Program-made: the position numbers and the translations under genes
Notes under the pieces: model-generated
The model's database searches: none
Told to the model about the DNA's origin: nothing
The model's input: only the letters and a program-made list of their open reading frames with translations
NCBI GenBank assembly: GCA_023150275.1
Contig: JAKLLG010000008.1
Location: forward strand, 62,001-126,000
Direction: 5' to 3'
DNA: 64,000 bases
DNA from: Rhodocyclaceae bacterium
Lineage (GTDB): Bacteria; Pseudomonadota; Gammaproteobacteria; Burkholderiales; Rhodocyclaceae
Part shown: positions 8,427 through 18,399 of the stretch, one piece after another
How positions within the stretch are numbered: position 1 is the stretch's first letter
Layout of the letters: every line of letters begins with the position of its first letter

Positions 8427-9724
8427 TGCCGTGGCCCCTGATGGCCTCTCCCTGCAAGCCAGATCAGCAGCAGCACCGGCACGCCAAGCATTGCCGTGCC
8501 GGTAAAGAAGCTCGCATAACCGTTGGCGTCGACGAAGGCGCCTGAAAAACCGGCAATGAACTTTGGCAGCAGCAGCATCAGCGAGCTGAACAGTGCGTAC
8601 TGCGTTGCCGAATAGCTGACGTTGGTCAGGCTGGAGAGATAGGCGACGAAGGCGGCCGAGGCGATGCCCGCCGAGAGATTGTCGGCCGAAACAACGAAGA
8701 TCAACGCTGTCACATCGTGACCGTGGCCGGCGAGCCAGGCGAAGAGCAGGTTGCTCGCCGCCGAGAGCACGGCGCCCAGCATCAGGATGCGCATCACCCC
8801 GAAGCGCATCGACAGCACCCCGCCGACGAAGGCGCCGAGCAGGGTCATGATCACCCCGTAGATCTTTGTCACCGCCGCCACTTCGTCCTTCGTGAAACCC
8901 ATGTCGACGTAGAACGGATTGGCCATGATCCCCATGACCACGTCACTGATGCGATAGACCGCAATCAGTGCCAGGATCAGCACTGCCTGCCAGCGGTAGC
9001 GGCGCAGGAAATCGGCAAAGGGTTCGACCAGCGTGCCCTGCAGCCATTCGCCAAGATCCTTCGCCGGCGGCAGTTCGCGCCGCACGGGTTCCGGGGAAAG
9101 CAGCACGGTGACGATCCCCACCGCCATCGATGCCGCCATTGCCAGGTAGGCCATCTGCCAGGCCCCCTGCTGGTAGCCGCTGCCCTCGCTGGCGCGCGCC
9201 GCCAACCACAGTGCGCCGGCACCGGACCAGATCATCGCCAGCCGGTAGCCGGTCTGGTAGGTGGCGGCGAGTGCGGCCTGGCGGTCGGTATCGGCCGATT
9301 CGATGCGGTAGGCGTCCAGTGCAATATCCTGCGTTGCCGAAGCGAAGGCTGTCGCCAGCGCGAACCAGACGATGGGGGTCAGCGCCGCCTGTGGATCGGT
9401 GAACGCCATGCCGCACAGCGAGAGCACGATCGTTGCCTGCGCCAGCAGCAACCAGGAACGGCGGCGGCCAAGGGTGCGCGTGAGCAGCGGGATCGGCAGC
9501 CGGTCGACCAGCGGCGCCCAGGCCCACTTGAAGCCATAGGCCAGTCCAACCCAGCTCAGGTAGCCGATGGTGCTGCGGTCGACGCCCGCTTCGCGCAGCC
9601 AGAAGCTGAGTGTGCCAAAGACCAGCAGCAGCGGCAGGCCGGCCGAAAAGCCTAGCGCCAGCATGCGCAGGCTGGCCGGTTCGAGGTAGACGCGCCAGGC
9701 GGTGCGCCAGTTGGAACTTGTCAT
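8399..9724 (-). CDS. ampG: AmpG family muropeptide permease (MFS)
   Basis: A 441-residue polytopic membrane protein of the major facilitator superfamily. The N-terminus (LGFSAGLPLLLVFGTLSFWL, then STIGYLSWVGLAYGFKWAWAP) is characteristic of AmpG, which imports GlcNAc-anhydroMurNAc peptides from the periplasm for cell-wall recycling. Later hallmarks are ATAFASATQDIALDAYRIE and the SADNLSAGIASAAFVAYLSS segment. About twelve to fourteen hydrophobic spans can be counted. It overlaps the 3' end of the HDOD gene by 28 bases tail to tail. No beta-lactamase or other recycling gene lies next to it. Confidence 0.93.
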   Translation of the reverse strand: MTSSNWRTAWRVYLEPASLRMLALGFSAGLPLLLVFGTLSFWLREAGVDRSTIGYLSWVGLAYGFKWAWAPLVDRLPIPLLTRTLGRRRSWLLLAQATIVLSLCGMAFTDPQAALTPIVWFALATAFASATQDIALDAYRIESADTDRQAALAATYQTGYRLAMIWSGAGALWLAARASEGSGYQQGAWQMAYLAMAASMAVGIVTVLLSPEPVRRELPPAKDLGEWLQGTLVEPFADFLRRYRWQAVLILALIAVYRISDVVMGIMANPFYVDMGFTKDEVAAVTKIYGVIMTLLGAFVGGVLSMRFGVMRILMLGAVLSAASNLLFAWLAGHGHDVTALIFVVSADNLSAGIASAAFVAYLSSLTNVSYSATQYALFSSLMLLLPKFIAGFSGAFVDANGYASFFTGTAMLGVPVLLLIWLAGRGHQGPRHQDSAPLSD

Positions 9725-9776
9725 TGGGTGGGGGGAATCCGGTGGGAACGGGGGGTCGCAAAGGCAGGAGTCTACC

Positions 9777-9832
9777 GCAGGGTCAAAGCGGCAGGGTCAA
9801 AGCGGCAGGGTCAAAGCGGCAGGGTCAAAGCG
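9777..9832. repeat. Tandem array of a 14-bp unit, four exact copies
   Basis: The unit GCAGGGTCAAAGCG is repeated four times without a mismatch (9777-9790, 9791-9804, 9805-9818, 9819-9832) in the gap between the start of ampG and the lipoprotein gene. It lies 116 bases upstream of the lipoprotein start and 52 bases from the ampG start, so it could sit in either promoter region. The copies are contiguous with no spacers, so this is a minisatellite and not a CRISPR. Confidence 0.95.
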
Positions 9833-9948
9833 TCATCGGTGTCGGCCGGCAACAAAGTCTTACATTTCGATGGTCGGCGGGTTTCAGGTGCGGCGCGTTC
9901 TTTGTGGCAGCAGGCGCCGGTCGCGGCTGCACCGTGAAGGAGTGGAAG

Positions 9949-10734
9949 ATGAAACGCCGCACACTCGCAGTGGCGAGCCTGATTGCCGCAAGCGCAATTC
10001 TTGGCGGCTGCGCTGTCACCCCGTCCTATGAGACCCATTATGTCGAGACGGTGCGGATTGCTCCGCCGCCGCCGCGCATCGAATATGTTGGCGCACCGCC
10101 GGTGGTCGGCCATGTCTGGATCGGGGGGTACTGGAATTGGGGCGGCGCCCGCTATGTCTGGGTGCCGGGTCGTTGGGAAGCGCCGCGTCACGGACATCAC
10201 TGGGTACCGCATCGCTGGGAGCAGCATGGTAGCGAGTGGCGTCGCCATGGCGGGCACTGGCAGCCGGAGCCGCATCGTGCAGCACCGCGCGAAGTGCCTC
10301 GCGATCACTACGACGCGCGGCACCGCCGCAGCGACGAACGACCTGCCCCGCGCCCGTTCGTGGCGCCGCAGGTGCGCGAGGATGTCCGTCCGCCGGTGCG
10401 GGATGAACGCCGCGATGGCTGGCAGCGTGAGCGTGAATCGCGGCCCGCGCCGGAGCGCCGCGAGCGCGATTTTGGCAGCGCCCCGCGACGGGAAATGCAG
10501 CCATCGGCGCCGCACATTGCAGAACGCAGGGACGGCGGATACCCGCAGCATGGCGATACGCGTCCGCGCACGCACGAGGCACGTGGGGGGGATCGCGAAC
10601 GAAGTGCGCCGGCCGCGAATGCGGTGCGAAACGACGGAAGCGGCCGGAGCGAACGGAATGAACAAAGCGACCCCGGGGCGCGCGGCGAGCGTGGCCGCGA
10701 TCGCGGCAATCAGCAGGGTGGGCGGCAGGGTTGA
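9949..10734 (+). CDS. YXWQ-repeat type lipoprotein with Arg/Pro/His-rich tail
   Basis: The 261-residue product has a lipoprotein signal (MKRRTLAVASLIAASAILGGC, lipobox LGGC near residue 22). Residues about 45-110 hold a W-rich repeat pattern (VGHVWIGGYWNWGGARYVWVPGRW, then HHWVPHRW and GHWQPEPHR), as in YXWQ proteins of the outer envelope in proteobacteria. From about residue 115 the chain becomes a low-complexity tail of Arg, Pro, His, Glu and Gly and is probably unstructured. The ATG at 9949 has a GAAGGAG box at the right distance; an in-frame upstream extension to 9610 would run through the 14-bp repeats and was rejected. Function unknown. Confidence 0.8.
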   Translation: MKRRTLAVASLIAASAILGGCAVTPSYETHYVETVRIAPPPPRIEYVGAPPVVGHVWIGGYWNWGGARYVWVPGRWEAPRHGHHWVPHRWEQHGSEWRRHGGHWQPEPHRAAPREVPRDHYDARHRRSDERPAPRPFVAPQVREDVRPPVRDERRDGWQRERESRPAPERRERDFGSAPRREMQPSAPHIAERRDGGYPQHGDTRPRTHEARGGDRERSAPAANAVRNDGSGRSERNEQSDPGARGERGRDRGNQQGGRQG

Positions 10735-10742
10735 GCGTTTGC

Positions 10743-11654
10743 TCAGTCGCGCGTCCGCACAACCGGCAGCACGGCCTCGATCAAGGCCGTGATCAGATGG
10801 GCGGTGCGCCCGTGGCGGTCGCGATCCGGGTTGTATTCGACGATCTCGACGGCGCGCAGCCCCGGCAATTCGGCGACGCGGCGCAATGCGCGCAGCGTAT
10901 CCCGCAGGCCAAGGCCATCCGGTTCCGGACTGCCGACACCGGGCGCATAGGCCGGATCGAGCGCGTCAAGGTCGAGCGTGACGCCGAAGCCCGCGGGCGC
11001 CTGCGCCACGATCGCCAGCGCCTCTCCCAGTGCAGGCGCAAAGCCGCGTTGCGCAATCTCGTCGGCGCCGATGACGCGTACGCCGAGTCGATCGAGAAAT
11101 TCGGCTTCCTCCGCTTCGTAGCTGCGGGCGCCGAGCACCGCCGTATGTGCCGGCAGCACCTGCTGGCCGGGCAGGCCGAAGCCGAGCAGGCGCTTGTCGC
11201 CACGGCCGAGCAGGCAGGCCAGCGGCATGCCGTGGATGGCGCCGGAGTGCGAGGTCTCCGGCGTGTGGCTGTCCATGTGCGCATCGATCCACAGGAGGCC
11301 GAGCGGCGAGCCGACACTGCGTGCGACGCCCGACCAGGTGCCGATGGCCACCGAATGGTCGCCACCCAGTACCAGCGGAAATTCGTGCGCGCGGCAGGCG
11401 TCGGCCACTTCGTCGGCCAGCCGGCGGCAGAGGTCGGCGATGCGTTCCACCGGTGCGAGGCCGGGGCGATCCGGCGCAAACAGTGTCTCGCCCCAGTCGA
11501 TCGCCGGATGGTGTTCCAGTTCGTGCCAGGCCTGCGAGCGGCGAAAGGCGATCGGCCCGTGCTCGCAATGCCGATCCTGCGCGCCGACGCCGCTGGCAGC
11601 GCCGATGATGCGCAGGCGGTGGAAATGCGCGGCACTCGGATCGTGGTGCATCAT
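10743..11654 (-). CDS. rocF: Arginase (ureohydrolase family)
   Basis: A 303-residue ureohydrolase. All three metal-binding signatures are present: LVLGGDHSVAIG, IDAHMDSHTPETSHSG and the LDLDALDP motif, supplying the His and Asp ligands of the two-Mn centre. The segment TSHSGAIHGMPLA resembles the arginase form (TSPSGNIHGMP) rather than agmatinase, so arginine to ornithine plus urea is the likely reaction. Related formiminoglutamases and agmatinases cannot be fully excluded. The start is uncertain: adjacent ATGs at 11654 and 11651 and an upstream one at 11720 are all in frame, and none has a clear ribosome site. No urease or ornithine genes are adjacent. Confidence 0.82.
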   Translation of the reverse strand: MMHHDPSAAHFHRLRIIGAASGVGAQDRHCEHGPIAFRRSQAWHELEHHPAIDWGETLFAPDRPGLAPVERIADLCRRLADEVADACRAHEFPLVLGGDHSVAIGTWSGVARSVGSPLGLLWIDAHMDSHTPETSHSGAIHGMPLACLLGRGDKRLLGFGLPGQQVLPAHTAVLGARSYEAEEAEFLDRLGVRVIGADEIAQRGFAPALGEALAIVAQAPAGFGVTLDLDALDPAYAPGVGSPEPDGLGLRDTLRALRRVAELPGLRAVEIVEYNPDRDRHGRTAHLITALIEAVLPVVRTRD

Positions 11655-11709
11655 GGCGGGCTTTGAAGGTGCGCAGTAACCTGAGAATGAAGCAGACTCT
11701 GCCGCGAAC

Positions 11710-11742
11710 GGCGCCGGCATGCAAGCGCCGGCGCCATGCCGG
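11710..11742. repeat. Nested inverted repeats upstream of arginase and beta-propeller genes
   Basis: A perfect 9-bp inverted repeat, GGCGCCGGC at 11710-11718 and GCCGGCGCC at 11727-11735, overlaps a second pair, CCGGCAT at 11714-11720 and ATGCCGG at 11736-11742. The two hairpins exclude each other. There is no T-run, so it is not a standard intrinsic terminator. It sits in the 260-base divergent gap between arginase and the beta-propeller gene; the rest of that gap shows no other feature I can name. Confidence 0.5.
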
Positions 11743-11914
11743 TGGTGCAGATTCGCAGGTATGGCTGTGTAAGCCGCACCAAGTCATGAAAATTGCGGCG
11801 GCAAGCCGGGGAAGGGAGAAGAGGGAAGGGCGCGGTCCCTCAACCCTTTTCCCTTCCCGCGATTAACCCCATTCTCGTGCGGCCTGCGTTTACAGGCTGC
11901 AAGGAGGTGACACC

Positions 11915-13861
11915 ATGAACCTGAAATCCCTGTTGTTCCTTGTACTTTGCCTGAGCAGCCTGCTGGCGCGAGGCGCCGACCCGGCGGCTGCGAACCCTTC
12001 GGCTGTGTCAGCGGAAAGCACGCGTCGGACGCTGACGGCATTCTCCGGAGAGGATGAACTGAAGGAATTGTTCGTCCGCTGGCAGGAAGAAGCGAAGAAG
12101 CGCCAGGCCGAGCGCCGCCGCGAACAGGTGGCCGTGGCCAAGTCGGCACCGATGGCCGCACCGATGGCTGCCGCCCCAGCGGCTGCGGAGGCGGTGGCAG
12201 GAGCGGCCGACTCGGTTACCAACACGCAGACCGCAGGCGTCGACGAGGGCGGCATCGTCAAGCTGCATGGCAAGCACCTCGTCGTGCTGCGGCGCGGCCG
12301 GCTGTTTACGGTGCAGCTCGATACGCTGCGGCCGGTGGCCGCGGTCGATGCCTTCGGCCCCGGCATCGAGCCGGGTGGCGCCTGGTACGACGAAATGCTG
12401 ATTTCCGGCGACACCATCGCCGTCATCGGCTACAGCTATGCGCGCGGCGGCACCGAGGTCGGCCTCTTCACGATCGACGCGCGCGGCGATCTGCGCCACC
12501 GCGCCACCTATCACCTGCGCTCGAACGACTACTATTCCTCGCGCAACTACGCCAGCCGGTTGATCGGCAGCAAGCTGATCTTCTACACGCCGCTGTACCT
12601 CAACCCGCAGGCTGCCGATCCGTACGCTGCCTTCCCCGCCTACCGGCGCTGGCACGGCAAGGAGGCCAGCAGTGAGTTCAGGCGCATCGCGCCGGCGACG
12701 CGCATCTACCGCGCCGACGACGAGCTTGACCCGTGGGGCGGACTGGCGCTGCACACCGTCACCATCTGTGATCTCGCGCAGCCGGAAATGGCCTGCGAGG
12801 CGACCGCGGTGATGGGGCCGGCCGGGCGCGTGTTCTACGTGGCGGCCGACGCGGTTTATGTGTGGACGACGAAGGGCCGCCGCACGCCACGCGAGGGCGA
12901 GCGCCGCGCCGGCGCCGCCGTCTTCCGCATTCCGCTCGACGGTGGCGCACCGCAGGCAATCAAGGCCGAAGGCAGCCCGATCGACCAGTTTTCCTTCCTC
13001 GAAGCGGATGGCTATCTCAACGTGCTGCTGCGCGCCAATGGGCGCGGCGAGGCCATGTGGGCTGCCGAAAACGGTTCCGGCGACATGGCGCTGCTGCGCC
13101 TGCCGCTCGCCGAGTTCGGCGACGGCCGGCAGGCGGCGGCGCCGGAGCGCTATCGCGCATTGCCGAAGGCGAACGGCTACACCGTGCAGAACCGCTACGT
13201 CGGCAATACGCTGCTCTACGGCGCCGGCGCCAGTTGGGGCCGGGCAAGGGCGGCAAGCGACGCGCAACTCTTTGCGCTGCGCTTTGCCGAGGCGGGCGAG
13301 GCGCAAGCGCTGGCGCTGACGCACGGCGTAGACCGGATCGAAGCGCTTGGCGCGCACGCGCTCATCGTCGGCGGCAACGGGCCGGACCTGCATTTTTCAG
13401 CGATCCGCCTGGCGCCGAACGGCAAGAGCGCCAGCGTCGCCTCGCGCTACGTGCGCGCCGACGCCGCACAGGGCGAAACGCGCAGTCACGGTTTCTTCTA
13501 CAAGGCGGACACGGCCGACAGCGGTCTCCTTGGCCTGCCGGTGCGCGGCGGCGGCGAACCGGGGCATCGGCAACTGCGGCAGGAATCGGCCGCCGTGCTC
13601 TTCCTGCGCAACAGCGGGCTGAAGCTCGGCGAGATCGGCGCGCTCGAAGCGCAGGCGAGCGCGGACGCCAACGACGGCTGCCGCGCTTCCTGCGTCGACT
13701 GGTACGGCAACTCGCGCCCGCTCTTCATCGGCAAGCGCGTGATCGCGCTGATGGGCTACGAGTTGGTCGAAGGTGCCGTCGAAGGCGAGGGCGGCACGAT
13801 GCGCATCCGCGAGTTGCGGCGGGCGAGTTTTGCGCCGAAGGGGGTGATGGTGGCGCGGTGA
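11915..13861 (+). CDS. Exported beta-propeller domain protein
   Basis: The 648-residue product starts with a signal peptide (about residues 1-20, cleavage after ARG-A). After an Ala-rich linker comes TNTQTAGVDEGGIVKLHG, matching the NxQVxGVDExDIVKxDG opening of the secreted C-terminal beta-propeller family (Pfam Beta_propel), followed by repeated short beta blade patterns to the end, including a late MGYELVEG segment. The role of this family is unknown. The start is well supported by an AAGGAGGTGA ribosome site at 11901-11910. The gene stands alone, with 132 bases before the PEP-CTERM gene. Confidence 0.8.
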   Translation: MNLKSLLFLVLCLSSLLARGADPAAANPSAVSAESTRRTLTAFSGEDELKELFVRWQEEAKKRQAERRREQVAVAKSAPMAAPMAAAPAAAEAVAGAADSVTNTQTAGVDEGGIVKLHGKHLVVLRRGRLFTVQLDTLRPVAAVDAFGPGIEPGGAWYDEMLISGDTIAVIGYSYARGGTEVGLFTIDARGDLRHRATYHLRSNDYYSSRNYASRLIGSKLIFYTPLYLNPQAADPYAAFPAYRRWHGKEASSEFRRIAPATRIYRADDELDPWGGLALHTVTICDLAQPEMACEATAVMGPAGRVFYVAADAVYVWTTKGRRTPREGERRAGAAVFRIPLDGGAPQAIKAEGSPIDQFSFLEADGYLNVLLRANGRGEAMWAAENGSGDMALLRLPLAEFGDGRQAAAPERYRALPKANGYTVQNRYVGNTLLYGAGASWGRARAASDAQLFALRFAEAGEAQALALTHGVDRIEALGAHALIVGGNGPDLHFSAIRLAPNGKSASVASRYVRADAAQGETRSHGFFYKADTADSGLLGLPVRGGGEPGHRQLRQESAAVLFLRNSGLKLGEIGALEAQASADANDGCRASCVDWYGNSRPLFIGKRVIALMGYELVEGAVEGEGGTMRIRELRRASFAPKGVMVAR

Positions 13862-13993
13862 TCCAAGCCGCGGCATACACACTGACGTGTATCGTGGTGC
13901 AGCGATCCAGGTCAATGCCAAAGGCATTGCCAATGGCATTGATCCGGATTACGATGCAGCGGCCCTCCCCAACACCCCACGAAAGGAGTCACG

Positions 13994-14689
13994 ATGCATA
14001 CCTCCGTTTTCATCAAGTCACTCGCAGCTGCCTCGATTGCGCTCGCCGCTGGCGTGGCCAGTGCCGACATCCGCGAGGATTTCTCTGCCGGCAGCGGCGG
14101 CTGGCAGGCCGTCGATCTTCCCGGTAGCGGCAGCTACCTGTCCGTCCTGAGTACATTCGCGGTCACGCACCATGCGTCGGGCGGTGTCTCCGGTGGATAC
14201 ATCAGTGCTGCCGACCCCAGCGGCAACTCGTTCTATTTCGATGCGCCCGCCGCGTTCCACGGCAACCTTACTGCCTATCTTGGCGGCACCATCACCTTCG
14301 ACACCTTTTACACGCCGAACAATCCGAGCAGCGCCTGGCGGGACGACGCCGACGTGCTGATCTACAACGGATCGAGCGTTCTCGCCTGGCGCGCGGCAGA
14401 CAACCCCGGCGAAAGCTGGACGCACGTCGTCAGCACGCTGGGTGTCGGCCAGGGCTGGCGCATGGGCTCGCATACCGGTGCCGAGGCAACGGCCGCGGAT
14501 TTTTCCAGCGTGCTGGGTAACGTCACCGCTCTCCGCATCCGCGGCGAGTACGTGAACGGTGTCGTCGAAACCACGGGCCTCGACAATGTCGCGATCGCCG
14601 CAGTGCCTGAACCCGAGAGTTGGGCACTGCTCATGGCCGGCATGGGTTTTATCGGATTGCGTCGCTGCCGTTCTGCCAAACCAGCCTGA
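13994..14689 (+). CDS. PEP-CTERM sorting domain protein with laminin-B-like domain
   Basis: A 231-residue exported protein with a signal peptide (residues 1-24, ending VASA-D). Residues about 28-200 resemble the laminin B/IV carbohydrate-type beta sandwich (DIREDFSAGSGGWQAV, SGGYISAADPSGNSFYFDAP, ALRIRGEYVNG). The C-terminus is a textbook PEP-CTERM tail: VPEPESWALLMAGMGFIGL followed by RRCR. Such tails direct sorting by exosortase (EpsH/XrtA-type), usually with exopolysaccharide. No exosortase gene is in this window. GAAAGGAG stands at 13980-13987, seven bases before the ATG. A strong terminator follows at 14705-14770. Confidence 0.88.
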   Translation: MHTSVFIKSLAAASIALAAGVASADIREDFSAGSGGWQAVDLPGSGSYLSVLSTFAVTHHASGGVSGGYISAADPSGNSFYFDAPAAFHGNLTAYLGGTITFDTFYTPNNPSSAWRDDADVLIYNGSSVLAWRAADNPGESWTHVVSTLGVGQGWRMGSHTGAEATAADFSSVLGNVTALRIRGEYVNGVVETTGLDNVAIAAVPEPESWALLMAGMGFIGLRRCRSAKPA

Positions 14690-14704
14690 ACCGCAGCAAA
14701 TCCA

Positions 14705-14770
14705 GGCCCCTGATATCGATTTCAGGGGCCCCTGATGAAACCCGCTCGTCGTTGCGAGCGGGTTTTTCTT
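14705..14770 (+). terminator. Double hairpin, intrinsic terminator after the PEP-CTERM gene
   Basis: The first stem is GGCCCCTGA (14705-14713) with TCAGGGGCC (14722-14730). The second is AAACCCGCTCG (14738-14748) with CGAGCGGGTTT (14755-14765), followed by a T-rich run. The second alone has the full shape of a Rho-independent terminator and lies 49 bases after the stop codon. Confidence 0.9.
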
Positions 14771-14913
14771 TGTACCTGCTCCGTGCCGGGAATCTCGATG
14801 ATCCTTGATCGGCTGCGTCATTTCCGCGCCTGTGGGCCGATGACAGATGACGTTTCGTCGGTGGAGAATCTGCCCACGCCTGTTGCGATGCGGGTGTTCG
14901 GGACGATCCTGAA

Positions 14914-15477
14914 CTACCGGGACAGATTAAGTCTTGCCGTGACAGAAATGGCGTGTCCGGAAACCTTGTCCTTCACTTTGGCCGTTACCTTGTAGTCACC
15001 CGGAGCGTCATATTTGTCGAACCCAATCGCAAGGCTCGCCAGTCCAAGTTGCAGCATGCCCGGCGGCATCGGTTTGGACGACCAGAGTGGGCCGCTGCCG
15101 GCAGCAACCTTCTTGCCGTTCGGCTCATCCACCTCAAACTCGGCGGTGACATCGCAATTTCCCGTTCGCGCGGGTGTGCAGCCATGGAATACAAGCATGG
15201 CCGAAACGGTATCGCCGACTCGTGCATTGTTCGTTGTGCTCAGCTTCGGCGGCGTCTTCTGCGAGTTCCAGGCGCGGCGGAACTGCGCTTCGTCGGCAGT
15301 TAGCACGATCTGCACCCCGAAATCACCGGCGCTGCGCATGCTCTCTGTATCTGGCTGCGGCGTGCCTTTGGCATCAATCCAGGCTCCCTGTGCGAAGAGG
15401 GGCAGGGTTGTGGCGAGGAGCGCAAGCGCTGACCTGGATAGAACGAGCTTTGTGGTGGCGAGATCTGGAAGCATCAT
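14914..15477 (-). CDS. Exported protein of unknown function
   Basis: A 187-residue product with a hydrophobic N-terminus (about residues 12-30, LSRSALALLATTLPLFAQGA) that reads as a signal peptide. The mature part contains an immunoglobulin-like or beta-sandwich pattern (VSAMLVFHGCTPARTGNCDV, then DAPGDYKVTAKVKDKVSGH), with one likely disulfide pair at the two Cys of GC-TPARTG-NC. The ending DYKVTAKVKD resembles domains that extend or shield binding partners, but I recognise no family. Two adjacent ATGs exist at 15477 and 15474. It is transcribed alone between the PEP-CTERM terminator and the methyltransferase. Confidence 0.65.
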   Translation of the reverse strand: MMLPDLATTKLVLSRSALALLATTLPLFAQGAWIDAKGTPQPDTESMRSAGDFGVQIVLTADEAQFRRAWNSQKTPPKLSTTNNARVGDTVSAMLVFHGCTPARTGNCDVTAEFEVDEPNGKKVAAGSGPLWSSKPMPPGMLQLGLASLAIGFDKYDAPGDYKVTAKVKDKVSGHAISVTARLNLSR

Positions 15478-15551
15478 AAACGTATAAATTCATCGGTACT
15501 GTGCAGCGATATTGCGCAACGACCGGTGGAATGTTGAATTACGTAGGTGGC

Positions 15552-16166
15552 CTATTTTGCTCCAAGCCGGATAGCGGTAAGCAGGAAAACACTGTAATTG
15601 CCTTGAGGCTTATGAACCACGCTTGCCGAGATCAGCCGTGAAACGCTGAATCCCGCGTCGGTTGCCGCTTTCGCGAACGTTTCGCGGTCAAAGCCGTGAT
15701 GGAAGACACCCGTATCCTCGGCATGGAAGGTGCCGTCCTCGCTGTCGAGGTCGGCAATCGCGATGAAGCCGCCGGCTCTGACCATCGAACGGAACTTCGC
15801 GAACATCGCGCCGATGTCTCTGACGTGATGCATCGTCATCGACGACACGATGCCGTCGACCCGGATCGGCACGCTCGATTCCTCAAGATCGATTTCGAGG
15901 ATGTCGAGCGCGCATCCCAGCCGGTTCCGCTTCGCGTCGAGTTGCCGGTTCATCGACTTTGAAATATCGACTGCCGTGATCTTGCCGACGCGCGGAGCGA
16001 TTTTTTCCAGCAGCAGGCCGGTGCCGGAGCCGAAATCCATCACATGCATCGTGCGGTCGAATTCGATCGCGCCCAACACGCAGTCCGCGATGTTCGCGAC
16101 ATTGTCCACCCGGCTCTTGTTCTGCTCGTAGCTTCCAGCCTTGTGTGCAAAGCGGTCGGTGCTCAT
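15552..16166 (-). CDS. Class I SAM-dependent methyltransferase
   Basis: A 204-residue Rossmann-fold methyltransferase. Motif I is VMDFGSGTGLLLEKI (about residues 42-56), motif II ends ITAVDISKSM, and the MHHVRD and FIAIADLDSEDG segments fit motifs IV to VI of the UbiE/Methyltransf_11 group. The substrate cannot be told. The start ATG overlaps the stop of the small upstream gene by four bases (ATGA), so translation is likely coupled. Confidence 0.88.
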   Translation of the reverse strand: MSTDRFAHKAGSYEQNKSRVDNVANIADCVLGAIEFDRTMHVMDFGSGTGLLLEKIAPRVGKITAVDISKSMNRQLDAKRNRLGCALDILEIDLEESSVPIRVDGIVSSMTMHHVRDIGAMFAKFRSMVRAGGFIAIADLDSEDGTFHAEDTGVFHHGFDRETFAKAATDAGFSVSRLISASVVHKPQGNYSVFLLTAIRLGAK

Positions 16167-16357
16167 GGTTGGTTCCAGTGGCGAATTATCCCCGGCAGTT
16201 GCCTGGCCGGGTTTGCGTCCCGCCCTCTGCCCGCTTTCAGTCGATCTTCAGCTTGCGGCACGAAGTCGCGCAGTTCCGCACGGGAACAGACCACGTTTTC
16301 CCGCTGTCGCGGTTTGCCGCAAATGCATTGGTTGCGTCCGCCAAAATCCATTGCCAT
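16163..16357 (-). CDS. Small Cys-containing protein coupled to the methyltransferase gene
   Basis: A 64-residue frame (MAMDFGGRNQCICGKPRQRE) with cysteines at 11, 13 and 24, the last in VVCSRAELR. An AGGAG box lies ten bases before the ATG at 16357, and its stop overlaps the methyltransferase start by four bases, both arguing for a real coupled gene. The frame is open to 16417, but the ribosome site supports the inner start. The CxC...C layout could bind a metal, or the protein could be a partner or substrate of the methyltransferase; both are guesses. Confidence 0.55.
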   Translation of the reverse strand: MAMDFGGRNQCICGKPRQRENVVCSRAELRDFVPQAEDRLKAGRGRDANPARQLPGIIRHWNQP

Positions 16358-16465
16358 CAGCTTTCTACTCCTATGTGCGGTGCCACAACCGCATATGGAA
16401 TATGGCAAGTGCGGCATGCGGAAAGCTTACTGGTGAATCATGACAACGGCAACAATGAAACCCAC

Positions 16466-16498
16466 AAAAAACCCGCCGGTCGGAACGGGCGGGTTTTT
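16466..16498 (-). terminator. Intrinsic terminator after ettA
   Basis: AAAAACCCGCC (about 16467-16477) pairs with GGCGGGTTTTT (16488-16498). Read on the minus strand it ends in a T-run, 15 bases after the ettA stop. It also has a T-run on the plus strand and may act both ways. Confidence 0.88.
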
Positions 16499-16512
16499 GG
16501 GGGCGCTGACGT

Positions 16513-18177
<1,665 letters not shown>

Positions 18178-18399
18178 GGTTTTCGAGGGTGCGAGTGAAT
18201 ACGGTTGGGTGCGGCAAAGAGGCGTACCGCAAAGTGCGCAATTCTAGCCGAGTTGGCGTGTTTGGCGGAGATCGGCGGCATTGTCAGGCGCTCCGTGTGA
18301 GAGTCCTGCCCGCCAGTCCGTGTTTGAGATGACGTTGGCGTTTGACGGATATTCATATTTCATGGCGATTCCATTTCTAAACCACATGAGGAGTCTGTC

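Noticed and set aside
9777..9832. CRISPR array
   Set aside because: The four copies are contiguous 14-mers without spacers.
9610..9948. N-terminal extension of the lipoprotein gene through the 14-bp repeats
   Set aside because: The extension is antisense to ampG and reads through the repeats; the lipoprotein signal and ribosome site fit the ATG at 9949.
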